Made by a program: the position numbers and the translations under genes. The notes beneath the pieces are model-generated. The model saw only the letters and a program-made list of their open reading frames with translations. It did no database searches and was not told where the DNA came from. Positions 8,871-17,912 of a stretch of 64,000 nucleotides of DNA are shown in pieces. Within the stretch, counting starts at the first letter, position 1, and each line of letters starts with the position of its first letter. The DNA comes from Saccharophagus sp. K07 (lineage in GTDB: Bacteria > Pseudomonadota > Gammaproteobacteria > Pseudomonadales > Cellvibrionaceae), in contig NZ_QRAI01000003.1 in NCBI RefSeq assembly GCF_014336955.1, positions 124,001 to 188,000 of the forward strand, given 5' to 3'.

Positions 8871-9545
8871 TCAGGGGCGACCGTTCCAGCTGACAAAATT
8901 CTTGAGTAGTTGCAAACCGTGTTCAGCGCTTTTTTCCGGATGGAATTGCACGGCGAACACATTGGCGCGGGTCAGCGCAGCGTTGAAATCGATTCCGTAA
9001 TGACACACACCCGCGACCACTTGGGGATCAGTCGCCTGTACGCAGAAACTGTGCACAAAATAAAACCGGCTGTAGTCCGGAATGCCGTGCCACATGGGGT
9101 GATCGATCGTCTGGCGCACCTGGTTCCAGCCCATATGCGGAACCTTGAGGCGCTCCGCCGCTGGTGCACTCGCCTGGGCAATCTGGAATTCCGCATTGGC
9201 GGCGAAGCCCTTGACCTCACCGGGGAAATGCGCGAGGCACGGCACGCCGCCGTTTTCCTCACTGCTGTCCATCAGCGCCTGCAGGCCGACGCAAATCGCC
9301 AGCAGTGGTTTGCCGGAAGCAATGGTGTCCGCGATTGCGACATCGAAGCCGCCGCGGCGAATCTCACCCATGCAGGCGCGAATGGCACCGACGCCGGGGA
9401 ACAACACTCTATCCGCCTGGCGCACGCGCCCCACGTCTGAGGTCACTTCGATATGAGCGTCAGGCGCTATGTGCTGCAGGGCGCTGGCAACGGAATGCAG
9501 GTTGCCCATTCCGTAGTCGATTACCGCGATAAAGTTACTGCTCAT
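8871..9545 (-). CDS. hisH: Imidazole glycerol phosphate synthase, glutamine amidotransferase subunit
   Basis: HisH hydrolyses glutamine and passes ammonia to HisF. The class I glutamine amidotransferase triad is visible: Cys in '[10 protein letters not shown]', and His and Glu in 'VQFHPEKS'. The preferred start is the ATG at 9545 ('[12 protein letters not shown]'), giving 224 residues with AGGCGA upstream; an in-frame TTG at 9566 would overlap the hisB stop. '[13 protein letters not shown]' is the family's N-terminal signature. Confidence 0.96.
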   Translation of the reverse strand: MSSNFIAVIDYGMGNLHSVASALQHIAPDAHIEVTSDVGRVRQADRVLFPGVGAIRACMGEIRRGGFDVAIADTIASGKPLLAICVGLQALMDSSEENGGVPCLAHFPGEVKGFAANAEFQIAQASAPAAERLKVPHMGWNQVRQTIDHPMWHGIPDYSRFYFVHSFCVQATDPQVVAGVCHYGIDFNAALTRANVFAVQFHPEKSAEHGLQLLKNFVSWNGRP

Positions 9546-9562
9546 GCTGTTGTCGCCTGCAA

Positions 9563-10156
9563 TCAAAGAGTTCCTTTGGTCGACGGCATGGCGTCGCCCA
9601 GTCGTTCATCGCGCTCCAACGCCATGCGCAGGGCGCGGCCGAATGCCTTAAAGACCGTTTCAATCTGGTGATGCGCGTTGTGGCCGCGCAGGCAGTCGAT
9701 ATGGAGGGTGACCTGGGCGTGATTGACGAAGCCTTGGAAGAATTCGTAGAACAGCTCGGTATCGAAGGTGCCGATGCGTTTCTGGGTAAACGGCACCTGC
9801 ATGACCAAACCGGGACGGCCGGAAAAGTCGATCACTACGCGCGACAGAGCTTCATCCAGCGGTACATAGGCGTGGCCGTAGCGGCGAATGCCCTTCTTGC
9901 TGCCCAGCGCCTTGTTGATTGCCTGACCGATGGTGATACCTATGTCTTCCACTGTGTGGTGGTCGTCGATATGAGTATCGCCATTGCAAGTGACGTGCAG
10001 GTCGATCATGCCGTGGCGAGCGATCTGATCCATCATGTGCTCTAGAAATGGCACACCTGTGGAGAACACACCTTTGCCGGTGCCGTCCAAATCGACGGTC
10101 ACGCTCACTTGCGTCTCCAGGGTATCCCGATTGATGGAAGCCTTACGTTCGGCCAT
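9563..10156 (-). CDS. hisB: Imidazoleglycerol-phosphate dehydratase
   Basis: HisB removes water from imidazole glycerol phosphate, the sixth step of histidine synthesis, using two Mn ions. The product from the ATG at 10156 has 197 residues, so it is the monofunctional dehydratase and not the enterobacterial fusion with histidinol phosphatase. Metal-binding motifs '[20 protein letters not shown]' and '[13 protein letters not shown]' are intact. It heads the leftward his cluster, 18 bases before hisH. The divergent thioredoxin-like gene starts about 100 bases away. Confidence 0.96.
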   Translation of the reverse strand: MAERKASINRDTLETQVSVTVDLDGTGKGVFSTGVPFLEHMMDQIARHGMIDLHVTCNGDTHIDDHHTVEDIGITIGQAINKALGSKKGIRRYGHAYVPLDEALSRVVIDFSGRPGLVMQVPFTQKRIGTFDTELFYEFFQGFVNHAQVTLHIDCLRGHNAHHQIETVFKAFGRALRMALERDERLGDAMPSTKGTL

Positions 10157-10259
10157 ACTGTCTGCCCCTTGTTGAGAGGGCGGGATTATAGCCATATTGG
10201 CTTGGATTCACGAGTCCGAACACTTCCACACTCTGGCTTTACCCTTCCTGGGCGCACTC

Positions 10260-10712
10260 ATGGCATTTGGTACCCGAACAAAGATTTTGGCCGCACTGGC
10301 TGGCGTTGCCTTACTCGGCGTACTCGTGCTGGCGGTGTTATGGATGACCTCACCGAATCAATTGGGCCGCGCTGCCTTTGCCGCAACCGGCCTCCCCAAA
10401 CGAACCCTCGCCGAAGCACAGCAGCTTTCCCGGGAAACTTCTAAACCGCTACTCATTAACTTTTCCGCCTATTGGTGCGGTTTCTGCCGCAAGCTCGACC
10501 GCATGGTGATGGTCGACGAGCGCGTGAAAGCGCGCATCAATGAAAAATACGTGTTTGTGCGCCTGGATTCCGAAGATCCGCAAACCCGCACGCTTATGCG
10601 CACTTACGGCGTCCATGTTTTCCCCACGCTGCTGGTCGCCCAGGCCGATGGCACACCTGTGCGTTTTATCTCTCTGGCGTACGAGCCGGATAATTTTCTG
10701 CAGAATTTGTAG
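10260..10712 (+). CDS. Membrane-anchored thioredoxin-like protein (WCGFC)
   Basis: From the ATG at 10260 the product has 150 residues: one N-terminal transmembrane helix or uncleaved signal (about 9-28) and a thioredoxin-fold domain facing the periplasm. The redox pair is Cys73 and Cys76 in 'YWCGFCRKLD', resembling the C-terminal domain of DsbD and related thiol reductases. The cis-proline is in 'VFPTLLV'. An upstream in-frame TTG at 10197 is possible. Its stop shares a base with the start of the glycosyltransferase gene, so it seems translationally coupled to the next three genes. Its substrate is unknown. Confidence 0.85.
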   Translation: MAFGTRTKILAALAGVALLGVLVLAVLWMTSPNQLGRAAFAATGLPKRTLAEAQQLSRETSKPLLINFSAYWCGFCRKLDRMVMVDERVKARINEKYVFVRLDSEDPQTRTLMRTYGVHVFPTLLVAQADGTPVRFISLAYEPDNFLQNL

Positions 10713-12040
10713 TGCAACTCGCCCAAGATCGCTTCCCAGCACCGGACACCGGGCCGGCGACAACTGAGCAACGGCCTCTGCGTATCGCCTTGCTCGGCTA
10801 TCGCAGCCACCCGCATGTCGGCGGCCAAGGCATCTATTTGAAGTACTTGAGCCGCGCCCTGGTCCGTCGCGGCCATCAGGTTGATGTGCTATCCGGGCCA
10901 CCCTATCCAGAACTCGACCCGGAAGTCCGGCTGATCCGCATTCCCAGCCTGGATCTCTACGCCGCCATGCCCAACCACATACGGGCGCTGCGCTGGCACC
11001 ATTTGAAGTCGTTTACCGATACCTTCGAATGGTGGTCCATGGCGACTGGCGGTTTTGCCGAGCCTTATACCTTTGGCCGACGGGTTGTGCGCTACTTGCA
11101 ACAGCACCGCGGCGCATACGACATCATTCACGACAACCAGAGCCTGTGTTACGGCCTGCTTGAATTGCAAAAAGCTGGCTGGCCCGTGGTGGCTACAGTG
11201 CACCACCCGATTACCCGGGATCGCGATTTGGCCGTGGCCGACGCGCACAGCTGGGGTCATCGCCTGTTGATCCGCCGCTGGTACAGCTTTCTCGGCATGC
11301 AGCAGAAAGTGGTGCGCCGGCTCCGCCATGTGGTGACTGTATCGGAGTGCTCGCGCCGCGACATAGCCGCGGAATTCGGCCGGTCGCAGCATCTGACCCA
11401 GGTGATCCCCAATGGCGTGGATACCGAGCTGTTCCAACCGCAGCCGCAGATCGAGCGGGTGCCGTTTCGCATCATGACCACCACCTCTTCCGACCAACCG
11501 TTGAAAGGCTTTGGCGTTCTGCTGGAAGCCCTGCGCCGCGTACGCGAGCGACTGCCGGAGGCGCATTTGCTGGTGATCGGCAAGCTGCAGGAAGGCGGTC
11601 GCAATCAAAAGTTGCTGAAGGAACTGGGTCTGGAGCACTGCGTGACCTTTCGCAGCGGCATTAGTGACCAGGAACTGGTCGAAGAATACGCCCGCGCCAG
11701 CGTGGCCGTCTGCCCTTCTTTATATGAAGGCTTTGGCCTGCCTGCGGCGGAGGCTATGAGCTGCGGAGTGCCACTGGTCAGCTCCAACGGCGGTGCTTTA
11801 GCGGAAGTGGTCGGCAATGCCGGTGTGCTGGTGCCGGCTGGAGACAGCGAGGCCCTCGCCAAGGGGATCTGCCAGGTTCTGAGCAATCGGGTGCTTGCCC
11901 AGGCCATGATGCAAATGGGCCGGCAGCGCATCACTCAGGAATATTGTTGGGACCGGGTGGCCGAGCGGCTTACGGATTTTTACCACCAGATCATTCCGAC
12001 GCTTCAATCAGATTCCGTCGCAGCCGGAGCCAATCTCTGA
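10712..12040 (+). CDS. Glycosyltransferase family 4 protein
   Basis: This 442-residue retaining GT-B enzyme starts at GTG 10712, overlapping the previous TAG by one base. The N-terminal domain has 'IALLGYRSHPHVGGQGIYL', the usual acceptor-side glycine loop. The C-terminal GT4 domain has the nucleotide-sugar motif 'SLYEGFGLPAAEAM' (Glu-x7-Glu) and 'VIPNGVDTELF'. No signal peptide or membrane span is visible, so it acts at the cytoplasmic face. Donor and acceptor cannot be told from sequence. It overlaps the methyltransferase by one base (TGATG), which points to joint action on one glycan or glycolipid. Confidence 0.9.
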   Translation: MQLAQDRFPAPDTGPATTEQRPLRIALLGYRSHPHVGGQGIYLKYLSRALVRRGHQVDVLSGPPYPELDPEVRLIRIPSLDLYAAMPNHIRALRWHHLKSFTDTFEWWSMATGGFAEPYTFGRRVVRYLQQHRGAYDIIHDNQSLCYGLLELQKAGWPVVATVHHPITRDRDLAVADAHSWGHRLLIRRWYSFLGMQQKVVRRLRHVVTVSECSRRDIAAEFGRSQHLTQVIPNGVDTELFQPQPQIERVPFRIMTTTSSDQPLKGFGVLLEALRRVRERLPEAHLLVIGKLQEGGRNQKLLKELGLEHCVTFRSGISDQELVEEYARASVAVCPSLYEGFGLPAAEAMSCGVPLVSSNGGALAEVVGNAGVLVPAGDSEALAKGICQVLSNRVLAQAMMQMGRQRITQEYCWDRVAERLTDFYHQIIPTLQSDSVAAGANL

Positions 12041-12756
12041 TGCAAACCATTCGCCTGGACAAGCTGGCGCTGCAGCCACATCAACGCGTTTTGGATTTGG
12101 GCTGCGGCGAAGGGCGGCACGCCCTGGCGGCTTACTGGTTTAGTGCGGCGGCTGAGGTAGTCGCGCTGGACGTCAACCACAAAGACGTGCGCACGGCGCA
12201 ATCGCGCAAAAACGATTTCCCGCAAGCCGATCCTGAAAAGCGTTGTCATTTTTTGGTGGGCGATGGTTTGCGCCTGCCGTTTGCCGATCACACGTTTGAT
12301 GTGGTGATCTGCTCCGAAGTGCTGGAGCATATTCCGGATTACCAGGGCATGTTGGCCGAAGCACGGCGCGTGTTGGCGCCCGGCGGCATACTGGCGGTCA
12401 GTGTTCCGCGCGCCTGGCCGGAGCGCATCTGCTGGTGGTTGAGCCGCGCTTATCACCAAGTCGAAGGCGGCCATATCCGGATCTTCAACGCCAGAAAACT
12501 CTGCGCCGAAATCCAAAGCCGCGGATTCGACAAAATTTCGCACCACTGGGCGCATGCTTTACACGTGCCCTATTGGTGGTTGCGCTGTTTGTTCTGGCAG
12601 CGCGGCGCTGACTTTGCACCTGTGCGCCTTTATCACCGGCTACTGGTTTGGGATCTACTCAAACATCCGCCGCTGACCCGTTTTCTCGAATGGATGCTCA
12701 ATCCCCTGATGGGCAAAAGCGTCGTGTTTTATTTCACCAAGAGGGATTTGTCGTGA
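12040..12756 (+). CDS. Class I SAM-dependent methyltransferase
   Basis: The 238-residue product begins at ATG 12040 within the TGATG overlap with the glycosyltransferase. Motif I 'VLDLGCGEGRHA' binds S-adenosylmethionine, 'ALDVN' supplies the acidic residue after strand 2, and 'FDVVICSEVLEHIPD' is the Methyltransf_11 signature. The C-terminal part ('LHVPYWWLRCLFWQRG') is rich in aromatic residues and may bind a membrane or lipid-linked substrate. It ends in a GTGA overlap with the next gene. The methyl acceptor is unknown; context suggests the product of the adjacent glycosyltransferase. Confidence 0.9.
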   Translation: MQTIRLDKLALQPHQRVLDLGCGEGRHALAAYWFSAAAEVVALDVNHKDVRTAQSRKNDFPQADPEKRCHFLVGDGLRLPFADHTFDVVICSEVLEHIPDYQGMLAEARRVLAPGGILAVSVPRAWPERICWWLSRAYHQVEGGHIRIFNARKLCAEIQSRGFDKISHHWAHALHVPYWWLRCLFWQRGADFAPVRLYHRLLVWDLLKHPPLTRFLEWMLNPLMGKSVVFYFTKRDLS

Positions 12757-13808
12757 CTTCAGTGCCTCCCATTCTGCTGCCGGAAGAACTGCACCCGACC
12801 GCGCGCTATATTCGTTCCGCCCAACTGGCGGATGGCGCCATTCCATGGTTTCGCGGCGGCAAACTCGATCCCTGGGATCACACAGAAGCGGCCATGGCAC
12901 TCAGCGTCGCCGGATTTCGCGATGAAGCGGCATTGGCTTATCAGTGGCTGGCGCAACAACAATTAGCCGACGGCAGTTGGTATGCCCATTATTTTCTCGC
13001 CGGCGCCACTCCCGATGAAAACCAGCAAACCTCGCTGCGCGAAACCAATTTTGTCGCCTACGTTGCAACCGGAGTGTGGCATCACTTTTTAATCACGCGT
13101 GATCGCAGTTTTCTCGCTGATATGTTCCCTTGCGTACGCAAGGCCATTGAATTTGTTTTGCGCCACCAAAGTCCATTTGGAGAAATTGCCTGGGCAGTCG
13201 ATGAAAATGGCAACGCGCAAAATGATGCTCTGGTTACGGCGTGCAGCTCGATTTTGCGCAGTTTGGATTGCGCACAAAAAATCGCCCAAACACTCGGCGA
13301 AGAAGCATCCACTTGGCGCCAAGCTGGCGATCAATTGGAAATCGCGTTGCGCGAGCGCCCGGAGCGTTTTGATCGCACCTGGCCGAGCAAAGCGCGTTTT
13401 TCGATGGACTGGTATTACCCGATTCTGGCGGGAATTTACAGCGGTGACGATGCGCGACGACGCATCGAAAAACGCTGGCATGAATTTGTCGAACCGGGTT
13501 TAGGTTGTCGCTGCGTCAACGATGAACCTTGGGTTACAGTTGCTGAAACCAGCGAACTCATCATCGCGCTTATGGCATGCGGCGAGCATGAAAAAGCACT
13601 CGAACTTTACGACACGCTTCATCAATGGCGCGATCGCGATGGCGGATATTGGACGGGTTATGTTTTCCGCGATCGCGCAATTTGGCCGGAAGAAAAAACC
13701 ACATGGACTGCAGGGGCAGTCATTTTAGCTGCCGATGCCTTGCTCGGATTATCACCAGCCCACCGAATATTTCTGACTCCTCGCGGAGCGTTTGTCACTT
13801 CAAATTAA
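12753..13808 (+). CDS. Alpha/alpha-barrel (prenyltransferase-like) protein
   Basis: The start is taken as GTG 12753, in a four-base GTGA overlap with the methyltransferase stop; the product has 351 residues. It has repeated helical segments with aromatic/Gly motifs ('ADGAIPWFRGGKLDPWDHTEAAMAL', split here across helices) that recall the alpha-alpha barrel shared by terpene cyclases, prenyltransferase beta subunits and some glycoside hydrolases. Similar proteins are often annotated 'prenyltransferase', but no metal site is visible to support that. Repeated Trp-rich turns ('DGSWYAHYF', 'DGGYWTGY') fit a carbohydrate-active role. It closes the four-gene operon; function is undetermined. Confidence 0.8.
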   Translation: MTSVPPILLPEELHPTARYIRSAQLADGAIPWFRGGKLDPWDHTEAAMALSVAGFRDEAALAYQWLAQQQLADGSWYAHYFLAGATPDENQQTSLRETNFVAYVATGVWHHFLITRDRSFLADMFPCVRKAIEFVLRHQSPFGEIAWAVDENGNAQNDALVTACSSILRSLDCAQKIAQTLGEEASTWRQAGDQLEIALRERPERFDRTWPSKARFSMDWYYPILAGIYSGDDARRRIEKRWHEFVEPGLGCRCVNDEPWVTVAETSELIIALMACGEHEKALELYDTLHQWRDRDGGYWTGYVFRDRAIWPEEKTTWTAGAVILAADALLGLSPAHRIFLTPRGAFVTSN

Positions 13809-13904
13809 ATTTATTCCGCTGAACGAGACGCCAATTTGCTGCTAGATGCCGCCAAATGATCGCTACCCAACTTTAATCGGAGCAGGAAATTTGGTAAAAA
13901 CGCA

Positions 13905-13919
13905 CAAATTCAGAATTTG
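13905..13919. promoter_or_regulatory. 15-bp palindrome upstream of the OmpA-like gene
   Basis: CAAATTC, A, GAATTTG forms a perfect palindrome about 100 bases before the start codon in the 207-base gap. It could be an operator, but no regulator is identified and it may be chance in an AT-rich stretch. Confidence 0.3.
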
Positions 13920-14015
13920 TTCACATTTCTACCTTTAGGCTGCGCGCCTGTTCCACCCAAAATCGGCTCAGAAAGCATTAATTATTAAGAACAACCAAAA
14001 AAGAAGGAGTACATC

Positions 14016-15143
14016 ATGAAATCTCAACTCGCCAACGCCATTCGTGTCGCGATGTGCGGCGCAGCTTTAGGTATTTCCTCGTACGCAGTTGCAGAACAAA
14101 GCAGCGGTTTTACCATCACCCCCGGTGTTGAATATCACATGCTGGATAAAGACGCGCCGTTTGATAATCCGTTTTTGGGCGCTATCAACCTGGGTTACAA
14201 AACCTCTACTCCTTGGGGCGTAGAAATCGGTTATACCGCTGGCAGCACGGATTTCTCCACCAGCGACCGTGAAATCGATCTGGAAACCTACCGCCTGGAC
14301 TTCCTTTATCACTTCGCTGAAAAAGAAGGCGTTCAGCCTTATTTGTTGATCGGTGGCGGCCAACAAGTTTATGACTACGGCAATGCCGACTACAAAAACG
14401 ACATGGCCAACCTGGGTGCCGGTTTGAAAGTCGCTATCACCAACTCTCTGAGCTTCCGCCCCGAACTTCGCTTGGTTCGCGACCTCGAGCGCGACTGGAC
14501 TCACTACAGCGTTGGTCTGGGTTTGAATTTCCTGATCGGCGGCAAAAAAGCGGCTGCGCCTGTGAGAACTGCAGCACCTGCTGATTCCGACCGCGACGGT
14601 GTTATCGATTCCCAAGACCGCTGCCCGGGCACTCCAGCAGGCACTCCAGTTGATGCTTACGGCTGTGAATTGGTCCAAGACTCCGATAACGACGGCGTAG
14701 CAGATGCGTACGACCAATGCCCCAACACTTCTGCTGGTGCCAAAGTGGACGAAAAAGGCTGCTATATCGTTATCACCGAAACCAAAGAAGTCCAATTGCG
14801 CGTCAATTTCGAAAATGAATCCTTCGAAGTCCGTTCAGATTCTTTGAGCGAAATCGAAGCCGTTGCGCAATTTATGCGTGAATATCCGTTGACCAAAGTT
14901 GTTCTGGAAGGTCACACAGACGATCGCGGCTCTGAAGCTTTCAACCAGCAATTGTCAGAAAAACGCGCTGCCGCTGTTGCCCGCGTTCTGGTTGAACGCT
15001 ACGGCATCGACCGTTCACGCGTTTCTTCCGTTGGTTACGGTGAATCACGTCCGCTGGTGAACAACAACACTCCAGAAAATCGTGCAGCCAACCGTCGCGT
15101 AACTGCAAAAGTCACTGCACACGTAGAAAGCATCCAACGCTAA
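14016..15143 (+). CDS. OmpA family porin with thrombospondin type 3 repeats
   Basis: This 375-residue outer-membrane protein has a signal peptide (to about 'AVAEQ', residue 26), an eight-stranded OmpA-type beta-barrel (about 30-185), a calcium-binding TSP3-like linker ('DSDRDGVIDSQDRCPGTP', then 'DSDNDGVADAYDQCPNT') and a C-terminal OmpA/MotB peptidoglycan-binding domain ('VVLEGHTDDRGSEAFN', 'NRRVTAKV'). It resembles OprF and anchors the outer membrane to the wall. An AGAAGGAG ribosome-binding site precedes the ATG and codon use is biased, as expected for a highly expressed gene. A strong terminator follows. Confidence 0.94.
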   Translation: MKSQLANAIRVAMCGAALGISSYAVAEQSSGFTITPGVEYHMLDKDAPFDNPFLGAINLGYKTSTPWGVEIGYTAGSTDFSTSDREIDLETYRLDFLYHFAEKEGVQPYLLIGGGQQVYDYGNADYKNDMANLGAGLKVAITNSLSFRPELRLVRDLERDWTHYSVGLGLNFLIGGKKAAAPVRTAAPADSDRDGVIDSQDRCPGTPAGTPVDAYGCELVQDSDNDGVADAYDQCPNTSAGAKVDEKGCYIVITETKEVQLRVNFENESFEVRSDSLSEIEAVAQFMREYPLTKVVLEGHTDDRGSEAFNQQLSEKRAAAVARVLVERYGIDRSRVSSVGYGESRPLVNNNTPENRAANRRVTAKVTAHVESIQR

Positions 15144-15165
15144 TTCACGCGTTTAGCGGTAAAAA

Positions 15166-15196
15166 AGGCCGGTGGTTCGCCCCGGCCTAATTTTTT
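15166..15196 (+). terminator. Rho-independent terminator of the OmpA-like gene
   Basis: AGGCCGG (15166-15172) pairs with CCGGCCT (15182-15188) over a nine-base loop, followed by AATTTTTT. It lies 23 bases after the stop codon. Confidence 0.85.
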
Positions 15197-15218
15197 GTCT
15201 TACGGAAGGAATTCCACC

Positions 15219-16058
15219 GTGGAAGACAAACTTCACGCCCTGTTTGACCAAATCCCCCATCTCATCGTTATCTACAGCATCAAGATTTTGCTGGCACTGG
15301 CTGTCTTTTTTATCGGCCGCTGGATCGCCAAACGCGTATCCATATTACTGGGACGCACACTGACCTTCCGCGGTGTCGACAGCGCCGTATCGGCTTTTTT
15401 CCGCCAAATTTCCTATTACGGTTTATTGATCGTGGTAATAGTGGCTGCACTCGGCCAGCTGGGTGTGCAGACCGCGTCTTTCGTCGCCGTGATCGGCGCC
15501 GCAGGTCTTGCTGTTGGCCTTGCTCTTCAAGGCTCACTGTCCAACTTCGCCGCAGGTGTATTACTGATTTTATTTCGGCCATTTCGCGCTGGTGACTACA
15601 TAGAAGCGGCGGGCGCGGCGGGATCAGTGCGGGAAATTTCCATTTTCTCAACCACTTTGATCACCGCTGACAACAAAACCGTCACCATTCCCAACGGCGG
15701 AATTTTAAGCGGCAACGTAGTTAATCATTCCATCCAACCGCAGCGGCGCATCGACCTTGATGTCATTGTCGGTTACAGCGCAAATGTCGCCCGCGTAAAA
15801 GAAGAACTCTCGGCGGTTGTGCAAAACGAATCGCGCGTACTGAAAGACAAGGAAATCGCCATAGGCGTTACCGGCTTTGTCGAAACCGGCATCAAATTTG
15901 TGGTGCGCGTCTGGGTAAAAAGCTCCGACCTGGGCGATACACAATTTGCCCTGCTGGAAAACATCAAAAACCGCTTTGATGCCGCGGGAATCGAAATGCC
16001 CTACCGTCAGGTTGATGTGCAACTGAGCAAAATTCCGCCGATTCGTCAGGAGTCCTAG
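15219..16058 (+). CDS. mscS: Small-conductance mechanosensitive channel (MscS family)
   Basis: This inner-membrane channel opens under membrane tension and releases osmolytes. From the GTG at 15219 (GGAAGGA about nine bases upstream) the product has 279 residues, close to E. coli MscS. Three transmembrane helices lie in the first ~125 residues. The pore helix reads 'AAGLAVGLALQGSLSNF', the small-residue-rich signature. The beta domain ('GTVxEI'-like 'GSVREISIFSTTL') and the C-terminal alpha/beta domain follow. It stands alone between terminators and the AI-2E permease. Confidence 0.93.
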   Translation: MEDKLHALFDQIPHLIVIYSIKILLALAVFFIGRWIAKRVSILLGRTLTFRGVDSAVSAFFRQISYYGLLIVVIVAALGQLGVQTASFVAVIGAAGLAVGLALQGSLSNFAAGVLLILFRPFRAGDYIEAAGAAGSVREISIFSTTLITADNKTVTIPNGGILSGNVVNHSIQPQRRIDLDVIVGYSANVARVKEELSAVVQNESRVLKDKEIAIGVTGFVETGIKFVVRVWVKSSDLGDTQFALLENIKNRFDAAGIEMPYRQVDVQLSKIPPIRQES

Positions 16059-16161
16059 ATCTTTCGGCAACACAACAATAAAACCAGAAGCTCCCCAAGC
16101 CAAAACCATCCCAGCGCGCTAAGATAGCGAATCTTTTCGCGACAGCCGCTCGGGATGCGTT

Positions 16162-17238
16162 ATGTACAAAAGAATCGAAAACCAATCCTTTCTCGCTCTC
16201 CTTATCCTGGTTTCTCTGGCGTTTTTTTGGGTCCTTAAACCCTTTTTTGGCCCCATTTTCTGGTCCGTTGCCATCGCCATTATTTTTGCCCCCGTACAGG
16301 ACTGGCTGAACAGCAAAATGCCCGGCAGACGCAATCTCAACGCGGCACTTACCCTGTTGGCTTGCTCCGTGATCGTGATTATTCCGGTGATTTTTACTAT
16401 TACCTCAGTGGTCGGACAGATCGCCGATTTCTATAAAACCGTGGAATCCGGCCAAGTAGAAATCACCAAACACGTGCAAAAAGTCCAGGACGGTTTTCCC
16501 GCCGTGCAACACTGGATGGATCGGTTCGGAATCGATTTTGACCGCCTTAAACAAAGCGCCACCGAAGCCGCCATGGCAGCGGGCAAATTTATCGCCCAGC
16601 ACTCTGTGAGCATCGGCCAAAACGCTTTTGGCTTTGCCCTGGCAGTTGGGGTGATGCTGTATGTGTCCTTCTTTTTTATCCGCGACGGCGACAAAATCGT
16701 TGCCCTGCTCTACAAAGCTCTGCCCCTCGGCGATGAACGCGAACACCTGTTATTTACCAAATTCGCCGAAGTCACCCGTGCCACTGTCAAAGGCAACATA
16801 GTGGTCGCTGTTGTCCAAGGCTCCATCGGCGGAATTGCATTTGCTGCACTCGGTATTGGCGGGGCATTTTTGTGGGGCGTGGTGATGGCCATTTTTTCCC
16901 TTTTGCCAGCAGTAGGCGCTTCCCTGATTTGGGCGCCCGTGGCCATTTATCTTTTCGCCACAGGTTCCGTTATCAAAGGCATTATTCTGGTAATCGTCGG
17001 CGCGGTAGGCATAGGCCTGATCGACAACATCCTCCGCCCCATCCTGGTCGGCCGCGATACCAGACTGCCCGACTATCTCGTGCTGCTCTCAACCCTTGGC
17101 GGTTTGGTTTTATTTGGTATTAACGGCTTTGTGATTGGACCACTGATTGCCGCCTTGTTTATTGCATTCTGGGGAATTTTTATTCGCGAATTTCAGAATG
17201 AAAATCAGATTGTTAAACCGGAAAAGCCAAAGGTCTGA
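16162..17238 (+). CDS. AI-2E family transporter
   Basis: This inner-membrane protein of 358 residues has about eight transmembrane segments and a polar loop at roughly residues 85-150. Family features include the opening 'LKPFFGPIFWSVAIAI', the central 'FFIRDGDKIVALLYKALPLG', and the C-terminal 'GLIDNILRPILVGR' and 'VLLSTLGGLVLFGINGFVIGP'. Members have been linked to AI-2 export or Na+/H+ antiport, and the actual substrate here cannot be told. No operon partner is apparent; a weak hairpin (CCCGA/TCGGG, 17253-17266) follows the stop. Confidence 0.9.
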   Translation: MYKRIENQSFLALLILVSLAFFWVLKPFFGPIFWSVAIAIIFAPVQDWLNSKMPGRRNLNAALTLLACSVIVIIPVIFTITSVVGQIADFYKTVESGQVEITKHVQKVQDGFPAVQHWMDRFGIDFDRLKQSATEAAMAAGKFIAQHSVSIGQNAFGFALAVGVMLYVSFFFIRDGDKIVALLYKALPLGDEREHLLFTKFAEVTRATVKGNIVVAVVQGSIGGIAFAALGIGGAFLWGVVMAIFSLLPAVGASLIWAPVAIYLFATGSVIKGIILVIVGAVGIGLIDNILRPILVGRDTRLPDYLVLLSTLGGLVLFGINGFVIGPLIAALFIAFWGIFIREFQNENQIVKPEKPKV

Positions 17239-17289
17239 CGGGAATAACCACACCCGATTTTTCGGGCGTGGTTGCCCAGCCTTTTCCTT

Positions 17290-17613
17290 ATGCTTGAAAC
17301 AATCCTGTTTGCTCTCATTGCGGCTACCTATTTCTCGTATGTTAGACAGAATGGAACAGAAAGAAGCTGTCTGGCAGCTTTAGCTTTTGTTGCACTGTAT
17401 CTAATAGTCTATTTAGGCGTACCGCCACACTTGCCTATAAAGTTGACTTATCCGGGACAGCTTTTTGGGTTATTGCCGCTACTTTCACTAACGCTGATTT
17501 TATTTCCGCAAATAAACCGCAAAATGCCAATTTCGGCAACCAAATTTTTAGGATGGTTTATGTTACTCGGGGTCTGTGGCTTGCTTATTTTTTTTAAAAT
17601 TTTTATCTGGTAA
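17290..17613 (+). CDS. Small hypothetical membrane protein
   Basis: From the ATG at 17290 the frame encodes about 107 residues forming three or four hydrophobic helices ('MLETILFALIAATYF', 'ALAFVALYLIVYLGV', 'LLPLLSLTLILFP', 'FLGWFMLLGVCGLLIFF'). I recognise no family. Base composition turns more AT-rich from here on. An in-frame TTG at 17272 could also start it. The regular helix pattern suggests a real gene, but support is limited to that. Confidence 0.5.
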   Translation: MLETILFALIAATYFSYVRQNGTERSCLAALAFVALYLIVYLGVPPHLPIKLTYPGQLFGLLPLLSLTLILFPQINRKMPISATKFLGWFMLLGVCGLLIFFKIFIW

Positions 17614-17912
17614 TTGCTATTCAATTCAAATTCGGACACTCGCCACGTTTCTCCTTTAATAATTTCCAAAATTCCTCATATACCCTGCCATAAAAGTATT
17701 AAGTCGAAAAATCACTTTCGACGACCGCCTGTACGATGCTTCTTATCCCCCTTCAATGTGAATTTTGCTCCCGGTGAATGTGAATATTTCACAGAGCCCA
17801 ATTTGGCCTCGCCAATATATTGAGCCCGTGTTTGATACCGGCAGCGATCAACACAGTCAAACCAATCACGCTGTCATCTAGGAAATTTTCAACTATCAAC
17901 GGAGTAACAGCA

